From Sediminibacterium sp. (GTDB lineage Bacteria > Bacteroidota > Bacteroidia > Chitinophagales > Chitinophagaceae): a DNA stretch of 64,000 bases. The DNA is taken from positions 134,136 through 198,135 of the forward strand of contig JAGOAO010000001.1 in assembly GCA_017983845.1 (NCBI GenBank), read 5' to 3'. Each line of letters starts with the position of its first letter. The first letter of the stretch is position 1. The translations under genes and the position numbers were made by a program. Under the pieces are notes generated by a model, which did not search any database, was not told where the DNA came from, and saw nothing but the letters and a program-made list of their open reading frames with translations. Shown here piece by piece: positions 17,529 through 25,410 of the stretch.

Positions 17529-17536
17529 CAAAGCTA
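17529..17536 (-). promoter_or_regulatory. TAnnTTTG -7 box of frr
   Basis: TAGCTTTG on the minus strand is an exact -7 match, 20 nt upstream of the frr ATG, giving an ordinary short leader. Confidence 0.45.
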
Positions 17537-17586
17537 ATAAATCCTTGGTATTCTTCCCCGACCTTTTTTTGTGGCGCTAATTTTTC

Positions 17587-17594
17587 TATCTTTG
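17587..17594 (+). promoter_or_regulatory. TAnnTTTG -7 box of the transketolase gene
   Basis: TATCTTTG is an exact -7 match, 22 nt before the ATG at 17617. A run TTTTTTTG (17564-17571) ends 15 nt upstream and could be the -33 element, at a slightly short spacing. Confidence 0.5.
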
Positions 17595-17616
17595 TCCATA
17601 TCGTTAAAATAACATT

Positions 17617-18456
17617 ATGTCTACTGCCGAATTAAATAGAACAGCATCTCAAGTAAGAAGAGATATCGTAAGAATGGTGCATGCACAACAAAGTGGTCAT
17701 CCAGGTGGCTCATTGGGCTGTACAGATTTTTTAACGGCGCTTTATTTCAAAGTGTTAAAGCATGATCCTTCATTTAATATGGATGGAAAAGGGGAAGACC
17801 TTTTCTTTTTATCCAATGGACATATCTCTCCAGTATTTTATTCTGTGTTAGCAAGATCTGGTTATTTTGATGTAAAAGAATTGGCTACTTTTAGAATGAT
17901 CAATTCTCGTTTACAAGGCCATCCAACAACACACGAGCATTTGCCTGGTATACGTATTGCGAGTGGTTCTTTAGGACAAGGCATGAGCGTAGCGATTGGT
18001 GCTGCACTAGCTAAAAAATACAATAACGACGATCGCATTGTTTATTCATTACATGGCGATGGCGAATTACAAGAAGGGCAGAACTGGGAAGCGATTATGT
18101 TTGCAGCGCACAATAAAGTAGACAACTACATTGCTACAGTGGATGTGAACGGACAACAAATTGACGGACCATTAAGTAAGGTATTGAACCTAGATAATTT
18201 AGAAGATAAGTTTAAAGCTTTCCATTGGACTGTGTTACATATGGATGGGCACAATATGGACGAAATTGTTGCTACTCTTGAACACGCAAAAACATTGACT
18301 GGACAAGGCAAGCCGATTGTAATTTTAATGAAAACGACCATGGGTAAGGGTGTTGACTTTATGGAGACTGGCCACGAATGGCATGGTATCGCACCTAACG
18401 ATGCACAATTAGAAAATGCATTAGGTCAATTAGAAATGACTTTAGGAGATTATTAA
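17617..18456 (+). CDS. transketolase, N-terminal (TPP-binding) subunit
   Basis: Encodes only the N-terminal third to half of transketolase (279 residues, against about 660 for the full-length enzyme). It contains the TPP/Mg site: SGHPGGSLGCTDFLTALYF near residue 26, GSLGQGMSVAIGAALA near 115, and GDGELQEGQNWEA at about 147. It ends at VDFMETGHEWHGIAPND, the natural border to the pyrimidine-binding domain. Split transketolases are normal in many bacteria, with the C-terminal subunit gene usually directly downstream. Here the gene is followed by a strong terminator and an opposing permease gene, so the partner must be elsewhere. There is no frameshift or decayed C-terminal half after the stop. 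Confidence 0.93.
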   Translation: MSTAELNRTASQVRRDIVRMVHAQQSGHPGGSLGCTDFLTALYFKVLKHDPSFNMDGKGEDLFFLSNGHISPVFYSVLARSGYFDVKELATFRMINSRLQGHPTTHEHLPGIRIASGSLGQGMSVAIGAALAKKYNNDDRIVYSLHGDGELQEGQNWEAIMFAAHNKVDNYIATVDVNGQQIDGPLSKVLNLDNLEDKFKAFHWTVLHMDGHNMDEIVATLEHAKTLTGQGKPIVILMKTTMGKGVDFMETGHEWHGIAPNDAQLENALGQLEMTLGDY

Positions 18457-18486
18457 TCTACGCTATTGATTTAGTTAAGTCATATA

Positions 18487-18514
18487 AAAAAAGGGAAGCA
18501 TGCTTCCCTTTTTT
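18487..18514. terminator. bidirectional intrinsic terminator after the transketolase gene
   Basis: AAAAAAGGGAAGCA followed by TGCTTCCCTTTTTT is a perfect palindrome with A and T tracts, between two convergent genes. It can end transcripts from both strands. Confidence 0.85.
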
Positions 18515-18576
18515 GTTTCAATCTTATTTTATGATTTTATTGTGCCACTATATTTCACTATTTAAAATATCCAACA

Positions 18577-19791
18577 CTACCCTATTTTTTCAAAAACCCT
18601 AGCACCTGCTTTTCGCGCAGGAATCCATCCGGCAACAATGGCAATACATATCACCAATCCAATCACTGCCAAGTAATCTGTCCACACTGCTTTTACAGGG
18701 TAATAGTCAATGACAAAACTAGCGCCTTGTAATTTGATAAAATGAAATTGGGATTGTAAAAAAATCAATGCTGATGCAATCAAGCCACCAATCAAAGCAC
18801 CCGTCATGGACATCACAATAGATAAACTAAGAAATATTTTTTGAATTGTTCCTGCCGTTGCGCCCATCGCATGCAATACATGAATGTCCTTTTGCTTTTC
18901 TAAAACCAACATAGTTAAAGCCCCTACCAAATTAAAAGAAGCCACTACCATAATCAATGCGAGGATTGCAAAAATGATCCATTTTTCTATTTGCATAATT
19001 TTATACAAATCTGCGTTTTGCTGGTATTTGTTCTGTACTAAAAAATCGGGACCAAGTATGGACTGTATCGCTGCTTTGATTGTACTCTCTTGCTCAAGAT
19101 CTATCGCCAGTTCAACGCCGGAATATTGATTGCTATCCAAGTCAAATAAATATTGGGCGAATTGGTTCGATGTAAACACATATTCTGCGTCAAATTCCTG
19201 TTGTACAGAAAAAGCCCCAGATTGCACTGCCACTAAGTGGTTCAGCTGATCTAAAGAACGCAAGGATTTGCCAGAACGTCCAACTGCAATGAGCTCCAGG
19301 CTATCTCCAAGCTCCGTATTAAAGAGTAATAAATTTTCTTCCACTCCAATACCTAATACCAATTTAGGCGAATCCAAATTGCCAACAGAAAACGATCCTC
19401 GTTTTAAATATTGGTTGACTTGATTAATATGCACATAATTGGCATCTACTCCTTTTACAAACACAACAGCTTGTTGTGCATTGCGCACTAAGATGGCTTT
19501 ATTTTCTACGACACCAGTGGCATAACGCACGCCTGGAATATTCCGCAGGTCGCTTAATTGCTCTGGCGTGAGTGAAATGAATTTGGCTGCTTTAGGCACT
19601 ACACGCAAGTCGGCATAGAAATCGGCATACAGCCCTTTTACAATATCTGAAAACCCATTGGATACACTTAGTATTGTCAGCAAAGCTGCTGTTCCAATGG
19701 CAATGGCAAAGACGCTAACCCAAGCAATCCATTGAATTGCCTGAAAGGAATATTTTCCCCTAAAATAACGCCAAGCAAATAGAAAATGCAA
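18577..19791 (-). CDS. FtsX-like ABC transporter permease (LolC/LolE type)
   Basis: Inner-membrane permease of the MacB/FtsX/LolCE class, possibly for lipoprotein release. The 404-residue protein starts FLFAWRYFRGKYSFQAIQWI, with a first membrane helix at about 21-46. A long periplasmic domain (about 47-270) follows, then three C-terminal helices ending with the PARKAG motif, as in LolC/E. There is no in-frame ATG before residue 280, so the start must be the TTG at 19789-19791, one base after the rbfA stop. Translational coupling to rbfA is therefore likely. No ATPase subunit (LolD) is adjacent. Confidence 0.88.
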   Translation of the reverse strand: MHFLFAWRYFRGKYSFQAIQWIAWVSVFAIAIGTAALLTILSVSNGFSDIVKGLYADFYADLRVVPKAAKFISLTPEQLSDLRNIPGVRYATGVVENKAILVRNAQQAVVFVKGVDANYVHINQVNQYLKRGSFSVGNLDSPKLVLGIGVEENLLLFNTELGDSLELIAVGRSGKSLRSLDQLNHLVAVQSGAFSVQQEFDAEYVFTSNQFAQYLFDLDSNQYSGVELAIDLEQESTIKAAIQSILGPDFLVQNKYQQNADLYKIMQIEKWIIFAILALIMVVASFNLVGALTMLVLEKQKDIHVLHAMGATAGTIQKIFLSLSIVMSMTGALIGGLIASALIFLQSQFHFIKLQGASFVIDYYPVKAVWTDYLAVIGLVICIAIVAGWIPARKAGARVFEKIG

Positions 19792-19792
19792 C

Positions 19793-20137
19793 TTATAGTT
19801 TTTTTAAGATCTCTTCCATTTTAAATACATAATCCAATGTGTCATCTAAATAAAAATGCAATACAGGAATACGTCTTAATTGATGCTTCATGGCCTCTTG
19901 TAGCTGCTTTTTGATATCCCACTGCTTTGATTCAATCATCTTAAAGCAGGCTTGCTGGTCGGCCACCTGAAATAAACTCAAATAGATTCTAGCTTCTAAT
20001 AAATCTGGCGTCACTTTCACGGTGGAGATGGAAATCATCCCGCCTTGTAAATGGTTCAAGCCCAATTTTAGAAAAATATCATTCATAGTGCTTTGAATCG
20101 CACCAGCTACTTGTTTCTGTCTTTTACCCTCTTCCAT
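19793..20137 (-). CDS. rbfA: ribosome-binding factor A
   Basis: Small KH-type factor for 16S rRNA maturation and cold adaptation. The 114 residues match the family: N-terminal EGKRQKQVAGAIQSTMNDIF, then ISISTVKVTPDLLEARIYLS, and the C-terminal RRIPVLHFYLDDTLDYVFKM. ATG at 20135-20137. It is first in a two-gene unit with the LolC/E-like permease. The ABC exporter gene is divergent, with 70 bp between the start codons. Confidence 0.95.
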   Translation of the reverse strand: MEEGKRQKQVAGAIQSTMNDIFLKLGLNHLQGGMISISTVKVTPDLLEARIYLSLFQVADQQACFKMIESKQWDIKKQLQEAMKHQLRRIPVLHFYLDDTLDYVFKMEEILKKL

Positions 20138-20207
20138 ATAATCAAAGTCGTTGATTCGCTGTAAAATTAGTTACTTTGCTGATTATTCTGAGGGAATAGT
20201 TTTAATT

Positions 20208-22025
20208 ATGAAGAAATTTTTTCGCATCGTAAGTTATATCAAGGAATACAAGACCTATATGGGCTGGTATGGTCTATTTATCTTGTTATCGATCCTTTTT
20301 AGCTTGTTTTCATTGGGTATGCTGACCCCTTTCTTAGACCTTATCTTTGGAAACAACGCTTTTGCAAGTTTTACTCCGGTTTCAGTTACAGATTCTGCCA
20401 ACATCAAAGATGTGATTTATCAGTTTCTTCAAGACATTATCAAGACCAATGGCAAAGCTTATGCCTTGGGATGGATCTGTTTATTCATTATTGTTTCCAT
20501 CTTTTTCAAGAATCTATTTTTATACCTCGCATTCTATTTTTTAGCACCCATTAGAAATATGGTCACTAAGAAATACTCCAAGTTATTGTACGATAAGATT
20601 TTACAATTGCCAGTGGGGTATTTTACAGAAAAAAGAAAAGGAGATATTTTAAGTAGGGCCTCCAATGATATTGCTGAATTAGAAAGCTCTGTAATAAGCG
20701 CATTGGAAGGATTGATTAAAGAGCCACTAACTATTATTGGGATTTTAATTTTCTTGTTTTTAATTAGTGCCAAGCTGACTTTGTTTGTATTTGTTTTACT
20801 GCCTTTGGCAGGATTTATTGTGGGCCGTATTGGTCGTAGCTTAAAAAAACATACAACGAGTGCACAAGTAAAATGGGGAGAGATATTAAGTCAGATGGAA
20901 GAAACTTTATCTGGATTAAGAATCATCAAAGCATTCAACGCAGAAGGAAAAGTAAAAGGACAATTTTACGGATTGGTAGAAGATATATTTACACTAAAAA
21001 ATAGAATCTTAAATCGTCGTGACCTTGCGTCACCTGTCTCTGAATTTTTAGGGGTCACTATTTTATGTGGCGTACTTTGGTTTGGTGGTAAGTTGGTTTT
21101 GAGCGGAGACATCTTATCTCCTGGTTCATTCATTACTTATGTAGCTTTATTTTCACAAATTATCAATCCTGCGAAAGCCTTGTCCCAGGCTATTTACAAC
21201 GTCAACAGAGGAACAGCTACCCTAGACCGTTTGAATGAAATATTAGAAGCACCTAATACCGTAGAAGAAGCTGCGCGTCCAATATTCATCCATGGATTCA
21301 ACGAAACGATTCATTTTGATCATGTGGGATTTGCATATCAAGATGCAAGCATTTTAAATGATATTGATTTAACCATCAAAAAAGGAACCACGGTGGCATT
21401 GGTAGGTTCTTCTGGTGCAGGAAAGAGTACCCTTGCCGATTTAGTACCAAGATTTCATGATGTGACCACAGGTAATTTATGGATTGACGGAAAAAATATC
21501 AAAGACTATAGTTTACATAGTTTAAGACAACTCATCAGTATTGTAACACAAGAACCTATCTTATTCAATGATACTATTGCAGCCAATATTGCATTAGGCA
21601 AACCAGAAGCAAGCATGGAGGAAATAATTGCAGCTGCAAAGATTGCCAATGCCTATGATTTTATCATTAAAAAAGAAGGTGGTTTCCAATCCATGATTGG
21701 GGATAGAGGAAGCAAATTAAGCGGTGGCGAACGTCAACGTTTAACCATTGCAAGAGCTGTACTTAAAAATCCTCCAATCTTAATCTTAGACGAAGCGACT
21801 TCTGCATTAGATACAGAAAGTGAAAGATTAGTGCAAGATGCAATAAATAATATGATGCAGAACAGAACCTCTATTGTGATTGCGCATCGCTTATCCACCA
21901 TCCGACACGCAGACGAAATTATTGTATTACAGAAGGGCAGCATCGTAGAACGCGGCAACCACGAGACTTTGCTAGCACAGGGCGGCTACTATAAGAAGTT
22001 GATTGAGATGCAGGAAGTGAAATAA
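20208..22025 (+). CDS. ABC transporter, fused permease and ATPase (MsbA-like)
   Basis: Half-size exporter that works as a homodimer in the inner membrane; MsbA-type proteins flip lipids or export drugs, but the cargo here is unknown. In 605 residues the first 330 hold six membrane helices with the ABC_membrane signature (KLLYDKILQLPVGYFTEKRK). The ATPase domain has Walker A GSSGAGKST, Q-loop in VTQEPILFND, signature LSGGERQRL, Walker B ILILDEATSALD and the H-loop IAHRLST. The frame opens at a TTG (20151), but the ATG at 20208 (MKKFFRIVSYIKEYK) fits the family. A TTACTTTG box (20170-20177) may be the -7 element. Confidence 0.93.
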   Translation: MKKFFRIVSYIKEYKTYMGWYGLFILLSILFSLFSLGMLTPFLDLIFGNNAFASFTPVSVTDSANIKDVIYQFLQDIIKTNGKAYALGWICLFIIVSIFFKNLFLYLAFYFLAPIRNMVTKKYSKLLYDKILQLPVGYFTEKRKGDILSRASNDIAELESSVISALEGLIKEPLTIIGILIFLFLISAKLTLFVFVLLPLAGFIVGRIGRSLKKHTTSAQVKWGEILSQMEETLSGLRIIKAFNAEGKVKGQFYGLVEDIFTLKNRILNRRDLASPVSEFLGVTILCGVLWFGGKLVLSGDILSPGSFITYVALFSQIINPAKALSQAIYNVNRGTATLDRLNEILEAPNTVEEAARPIFIHGFNETIHFDHVGFAYQDASILNDIDLTIKKGTTVALVGSSGAGKSTLADLVPRFHDVTTGNLWIDGKNIKDYSLHSLRQLISIVTQEPILFNDTIAANIALGKPEASMEEIIAAAKIANAYDFIIKKEGGFQSMIGDRGSKLSGGERQRLTIARAVLKNPPILILDEATSALDTESERLVQDAINNMMQNRTSIVIAHRLSTIRHADEIIVLQKGSIVERGNHETLLAQGGYYKKLIEMQEVK

Positions 22026-22268
22026 GTAGCAGATCTACTATTCCCTAAAACGGCCACATTTAAAACCAAACATGCTTCTCTCCTATAAGCCCTATTTATA
22101 TTTTCAATCTACTTATTAGACTTTTTTCGAATAGCATTTCCATACTTTTCAAAAAATTAGGTATAAATACTGAATTTATTGAAATTGCTAAATACTAATT
22201 TCACACTAGCTCCATTTGAGTTGTTCAATATTATTATTGACAAATTAAAAACCATAAAAAAGTTAGTC

Positions 22269-23522
22269 ATGAAAAAAATCTTGATTTACCTGCTTTTAAT
22301 TAGCACAATTAGTTCTTGTAAAAAAGAATTTACCACACAAATTGAATCATCCGCAATTAAAGAAAAAACGATTGAATGGATGATTTCAAAAAAAGCAAAT
22401 GCAAGTCCCTTGCAAGTTGCAATAATTGATTCCGTAATGAATAATTTAAATTGGGACTTAGTTTTTACTGACAAAATTAATGACAGCTTAATAACCGCTT
22501 ATGTTCCGATCAATAGCAATGAAGACAAAAAACTATTAGTGTTATATAATACCAGGCGAATGAGTATTGATTCCGGGAATTTAGTTTTAATACAAACCCC
22601 ATTTAATAGAAATTATCGAAATGATATCAATATTTATAAAGGGAACTTGACTAATGATTTTACTGGTACAATTTCAGTTTTTTCTATCCATAATGAGTTT
22701 CAAAATAAATTAGGATTTGCAAATGGTAAAAAGATATTTACTGCAGAAAAAAGAACTAAAATAAATGGAGGAAGTATAGAAAATAAAAACCCAAATAAGA
22801 AAAGTTTTGTAGAGACATGTACTTATAATTACTTAGTGACTACTTATAATGATGGATCACAAGATTGGACTTATATAGGTAAAACCTGTTCAAATTCAAC
22901 AGGATGTGAAATAACATCCATCAATCAAATCGCAAATGAGACTTACATTAAAATAAATAGCTGCGCAGGGGGTGGTTCGGGACCAGGTACACCAGGTTAT
23001 GCAGAAGACTTATATGACGCAGAATTACAATATTTTGAAAAATACTATTACAGGCCTAAAATGTCTGAATTAGAATTAAAAATTTTTGATAACGAAATGA
23101 ACTTTGTTCAAAAAGTTTTATATTTAATAAATGCCCGGATTGCCTATAAAACCGCAGAAGCTCAATTTCCAAATACAACTTTAAATGGCAAGGGAGATGC
23201 TTATAGGCATTCATTATTTATTGCATTGAATGCTAAAGCATTAGGTCCTGATTTAGCTCAAAGACTTGCTGACGCACATGAATTAAATCCAAGTCAAGGA
23301 ATTCTAAGTAAAGAAATGGATCAAAGAAATAATTTGATTGGATTAACAGTTTATCATACTTTAAATTCTATGGGTGTTGATTATATTTCATATCCAGGAA
23401 TGTTACATGTTTTAATATATGAAAAATTAGATAATGGAGGATTATGGATAATTAGTAATTTAAGTCCAGATGGAAAGGAAACAAATTTATCACGATTAAT
23501 TAGATCCAATGAAATACAATAA
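22269..23522 (+). CDS. lipoprotein with C-terminal RH/DAHE/MDxxNN domain (DUF6973-like), putative effector
   Basis: A 417-residue lipoprotein. MKKILIYLLLISTISSCKKE is a clear type II signal with its lipobox Cys at residue 17. The frame is open further upstream, but only the ATG at 22269 gives this signal. The middle (about 30-240) is unassigned and ends in a TYNDGSQDWTYIG region and a flexible GGGSGPGTPG linker. The last 160 residues carry GDAYRHSL (Asp310, Arg313, His314), LADAHEL (Asp335, His337, Glu338) and EMDQRNNLIG (Asp351, Asn354, Asn355). This spacing of charged, probably catalytic residues resembles the uncharacterised DUF6973 type, as I recall it. Base composition is visibly AT-richer than the neighbours. 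It overlaps the next gene by 14 bp. Function unknown; a toxin or hydrolase role is inference. Confidence 0.8.
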   Translation: MKKILIYLLLISTISSCKKEFTTQIESSAIKEKTIEWMISKKANASPLQVAIIDSVMNNLNWDLVFTDKINDSLITAYVPINSNEDKKLLVLYNTRRMSIDSGNLVLIQTPFNRNYRNDINIYKGNLTNDFTGTISVFSIHNEFQNKLGFANGKKIFTAEKRTKINGGSIENKNPNKKSFVETCTYNYLVTTYNDGSQDWTYIGKTCSNSTGCEITSINQIANETYIKINSCAGGGSGPGTPGYAEDLYDAELQYFEKYYYRPKMSELELKIFDNEMNFVQKVLYLINARIAYKTAEAQFPNTTLNGKGDAYRHSLFIALNAKALGPDLAQRLADAHELNPSQGILSKEMDQRNNLIGLTVYHTLNSMGVDYISYPGMLHVLIYEKLDNGGLWIISNLSPDGKETNLSRLIRSNEIQ

Positions 23523-23853
23523 TTTTATACTTTTATTTGCGCTAATTACAGCATTGCTTTTAACTAGTTGCGAACAGAGAGGCACAATCGTACTGAATAA
23601 TCTACAAAATGACACTACAATTGTAGTTCCCATTAAATGGATTACGTCAGATCCGACAAATGTTATTTTGAAAATTAAGGGCTATGCAGATGATACTTGC
23701 AAGTTATATGGCTATTTAGTTTTACCGAAAGGAAAGATAGATACTACTTTTTCTGACGAAACATATGATCCTAATAGGTTTTGGATTTCATATAAAAAAT
23801 ATAAATCAAAAAACACTTCTTTGACAATCGAATACTCAATTCCCGGATTCTAA
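23509..23853 (+). CDS. small lipoprotein, copy 1 of a tandem pair (putative immunity/partner protein)
   Basis: A 114-residue lipoprotein, MKYNNFILLFALITALLLTSC, with its lipobox Cys at 21. The mature part of about 90 residues is beta-rich: GTIVLNNLQNDTTIVVPIKW, then a GYADDTC motif and the end KKYKSKNTSL...PGF. It has no family I recognise. Its ATG lies inside the last codons of the upstream lipoprotein gene (14-bp overlap), so translation is coupled. It is duplicated directly downstream. Small lipoproteins placed right behind a possible periplasmic effector are often its immunity or anchoring partners, but this is inference. Confidence 0.78.
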   Translation: MKYNNFILLFALITALLLTSCEQRGTIVLNNLQNDTTIVVPIKWITSDPTNVILKIKGYADDTCKLYGYLVLPKGKIDTTFSDETYDPNRFWISYKKYKSKNTSLTIEYSIPGF

Positions 23854-23860
23854 AAAATCA

Positions 23861-23899
23861 GATTTATCACGATTAATTAAATCCAATGAAAAACAATAA
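23861..23899 (+). pseudogene. remnant of the 3' end of the upstream lipoprotein gene
   Basis: Read in the right frame, this stretch encodes SDLSRLIKSNEKQ and a stop. It corresponds to the true end of the large lipoprotein gene, TNLSRLIRSNEIQ and stop, 377 bp upstream. It has no start codon and no body. It was carried along when the small lipoprotein gene was duplicated, and overlaps the start of copy 2 just as the real gene overlaps copy 1. Confidence 0.75.
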
Positions 23900-24230
23900 T
23901 TTTTTACCATTTTTTATCCTTGTAATAATAGTAACACTATCAAGTTGCTCACAAAAAGACACAATCGTACTGAATCATCTACAAAATGACACTACAATTG
24001 TAGTTCCCATTAAATGGATTACTGCAGGCCCATCAAATGTTATATTAAATATCAATGGTTATGCAGATGATACTTGTAAAATTGGTGATTTTATTTTTTT
24101 ACCAAAGGGAAAAATAAATATGACTATTGACAATGATTGGTATGATAATGAAAAGTTTGTATTTTATTATAAGAAATATAAATCGAAAAATACAAGCTTG
24201 AAAATTGATTACTATTTTCCCGGATTCTAA
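23886..24230 (+). CDS. small lipoprotein, copy 2 of a tandem pair
   Basis: A 114-residue paralogue of the preceding gene with the same length and layout. The signal peptide (MKNNNFLPFFILVIIVTLSSC) has diverged, while the segment DTIVLNHLQNDTTIVVPIKW, the GYADDTC motif and the C-terminal YKSKNTSLKIDYYFPGF are nearly the same. The middle (IGDFIFLPKGKINMTIDNDWY) differs most, as would be expected if the two copies recognise different partners. A bidirectional terminator follows 54 bp after the stop. Confidence 0.78.
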   Translation: MKNNNFLPFFILVIIVTLSSCSQKDTIVLNHLQNDTTIVVPIKWITAGPSNVILNINGYADDTCKIGDFIFLPKGKINMTIDNDWYDNEKFVFYYKKYKSKNTSLKIDYYFPGF

Positions 24231-24284
24231 CTAATTCTAGTCCTACTACAACCTTTAGTTACAATTTCAAAAAGTTTCACCAAC

Positions 24285-24313
24285 AAAAAACCCGATCGAT
24301 GATCGGGTTTTTT
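24285..24313. terminator. bidirectional intrinsic terminator
   Basis: AAAAAACCCGATC, loop GAT, GATCGGGTTTTTT: a 13-bp perfect stem with A/T tracts between convergent genes. Confidence 0.9.
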
Positions 24314-24349
24314 AATATCACAACTAAAGCAATTGGCTCACTTAAATTA

Positions 24350-25408
24350 TTATTGTTCGCTGCTATTTTTAACGTAGCCTAATTTTGCTTCTAAGCTTAA
24401 AGTAGCATGCGGCACAGCACGTAAACGCGCTTTGTCGATCAAGCGACCTGTTACTCTACAAATACCGTAGGTTTTGTTTTCGATACGCATTAAAGCTTTC
24501 TCTAAGTGGTCAATGAATGTGATTTGACGGCTAGCCATTTGACCCATTTGCTCTCTTTCCATGCTCACACTACCATCTTCCATCGTCATGTATCTAGCGT
24601 CGTCATTGTCGCCACCCATTTCATCCTTACGAGTGATTAAGCCTTGTAAGTAGACTAATTCTTTCTTAGCTGCATCTAATTTCTTAGAAATCAAATCTCT
24701 AAACTCTGCTAATTCAGCATCAGAATATTTTACTAAAGTCTCTGTTGATCTTTCTACTTCCTTTCTCTTCTCCATTGGTACATACCCTGGCTGATAAGGG
24801 ACACTGCTCTTGGCATTGATCTTTGGTACTTTAATATCCTTGATTGGTTCTGCTGCCTTACGCACTGGTTTAACCGGTGGCGTAGGGATTACAGGAACTG
24901 GCTTTGCAGGAGGTACATATTTTTCAACTGGCTTTGGTGCCACCACTGGTTTCACTGGTGCTTTCGCAACTGGCTTAACAGGGGCTTTTACCGGAGCCGC
25001 TTTTTTTGCTGGCGCTGCTACCACTTTCGCAGGTGCTTTTGCTGGAGCTACTTTAACAGGAGCCGCTTTTTTTGCAGGCGCTACCACCTTTTTAACAGGG
25101 GCTGCTTTCTTTGCAGGTACCGCTTTTGCTGGAGCCGCTTTTTTTGCGGGCGCTACCACCTTTTTAACAGGGGCTGCTTTCTTTGCAGGTGCTGCTACTT
25201 TTTTAACAGGAGCCGCTTTTTTCGCTGGCGCTGCTTTCTTAGCAGGTGCTGCTTTTTTTACCGGAGCTGCCTTTTTTGCTGGAGCCGCTTTTTTCGCTGG
25301 CGCTGCTTTTTTTGCAGGAGCCGCTTTTTTCGCAGGTGCCGCTTTTTTTGCTGGCGCTGCTTTTTTTGCTGGAGCCGCTTTCTTAGGTGCTGGTTTTTTT
25401 GTAGCCAT
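24350..25408 (-). CDS. TraR/DksA-like protein with long Lys-Ala-Pro (histone H1-like) N-terminal tail
   Basis: A 352-residue fusion. Residues 1 to about 170 are repeats of the type KKAAPAK and KKVVAPA, highly basic and low in complexity like the tails of bacterial H1-like and AlgP proteins. A Pro-rich spacer follows. The last 130 residues form a DksA-type module: a coiled-coil (ELAEFRDLISKKLDAAKKEL) with acidic tip region (DEMGGDNDDARYMTMEDGS), then YGICRVTGRLIDKARLRAVP. The four-Cys zinc finger is reduced to a single Cys, as in other Bacteroidota relatives. The repeated DNA is prone to length change. The gene starts 2 bp after the ileS stop, in the conserved order ileS - dksA-like - lspA of this phylum (here with lspA upstream). 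A role in transcription or nucleoid binding is inferred. Confidence 0.88.
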   Translation of the reverse strand: MATKKPAPKKAAPAKKAAPAKKAAPAKKAAPAKKAAPAKKAAPAKKAAPVKKAAPAKKAAPAKKAAPVKKVAAPAKKAAPVKKVVAPAKKAAPAKAVPAKKAAPVKKVVAPAKKAAPVKVAPAKAPAKVVAAPAKKAAPVKAPVKPVAKAPVKPVVAPKPVEKYVPPAKPVPVIPTPPVKPVRKAAEPIKDIKVPKINAKSSVPYQPGYVPMEKRKEVERSTETLVKYSDAELAEFRDLISKKLDAAKKELVYLQGLITRKDEMGGDNDDARYMTMEDGSVSMEREQMGQMASRQITFIDHLEKALMRIENKTYGICRVTGRLIDKARLRAVPHATLSLEAKLGYVKNSSEQ

Positions 25409-25410
25409 AA

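Larger units (their letters stand above)
23486..24230 (+). repeat. tandem direct duplication, unit 368 bp, offset 377 bp
   Basis: Positions 23486-23853 and 23863-24230 are homologous without net insertions or deletions. Both begin with TTTATCACGATTAATT, run through the end of the large lipoprotein gene, and include the complete small lipoprotein gene. The duplicate therefore kept the last 12 or so codons of the large gene as a remnant. Confidence 0.85.

Noticed and set aside
22026-22268. Hidden small gene before the AT-rich lipoprotein
   Set aside because: All frames are short with early stops and no start context; apart from a weak inverted repeat (AGTAG/CTACT near 22026) I see nothing.
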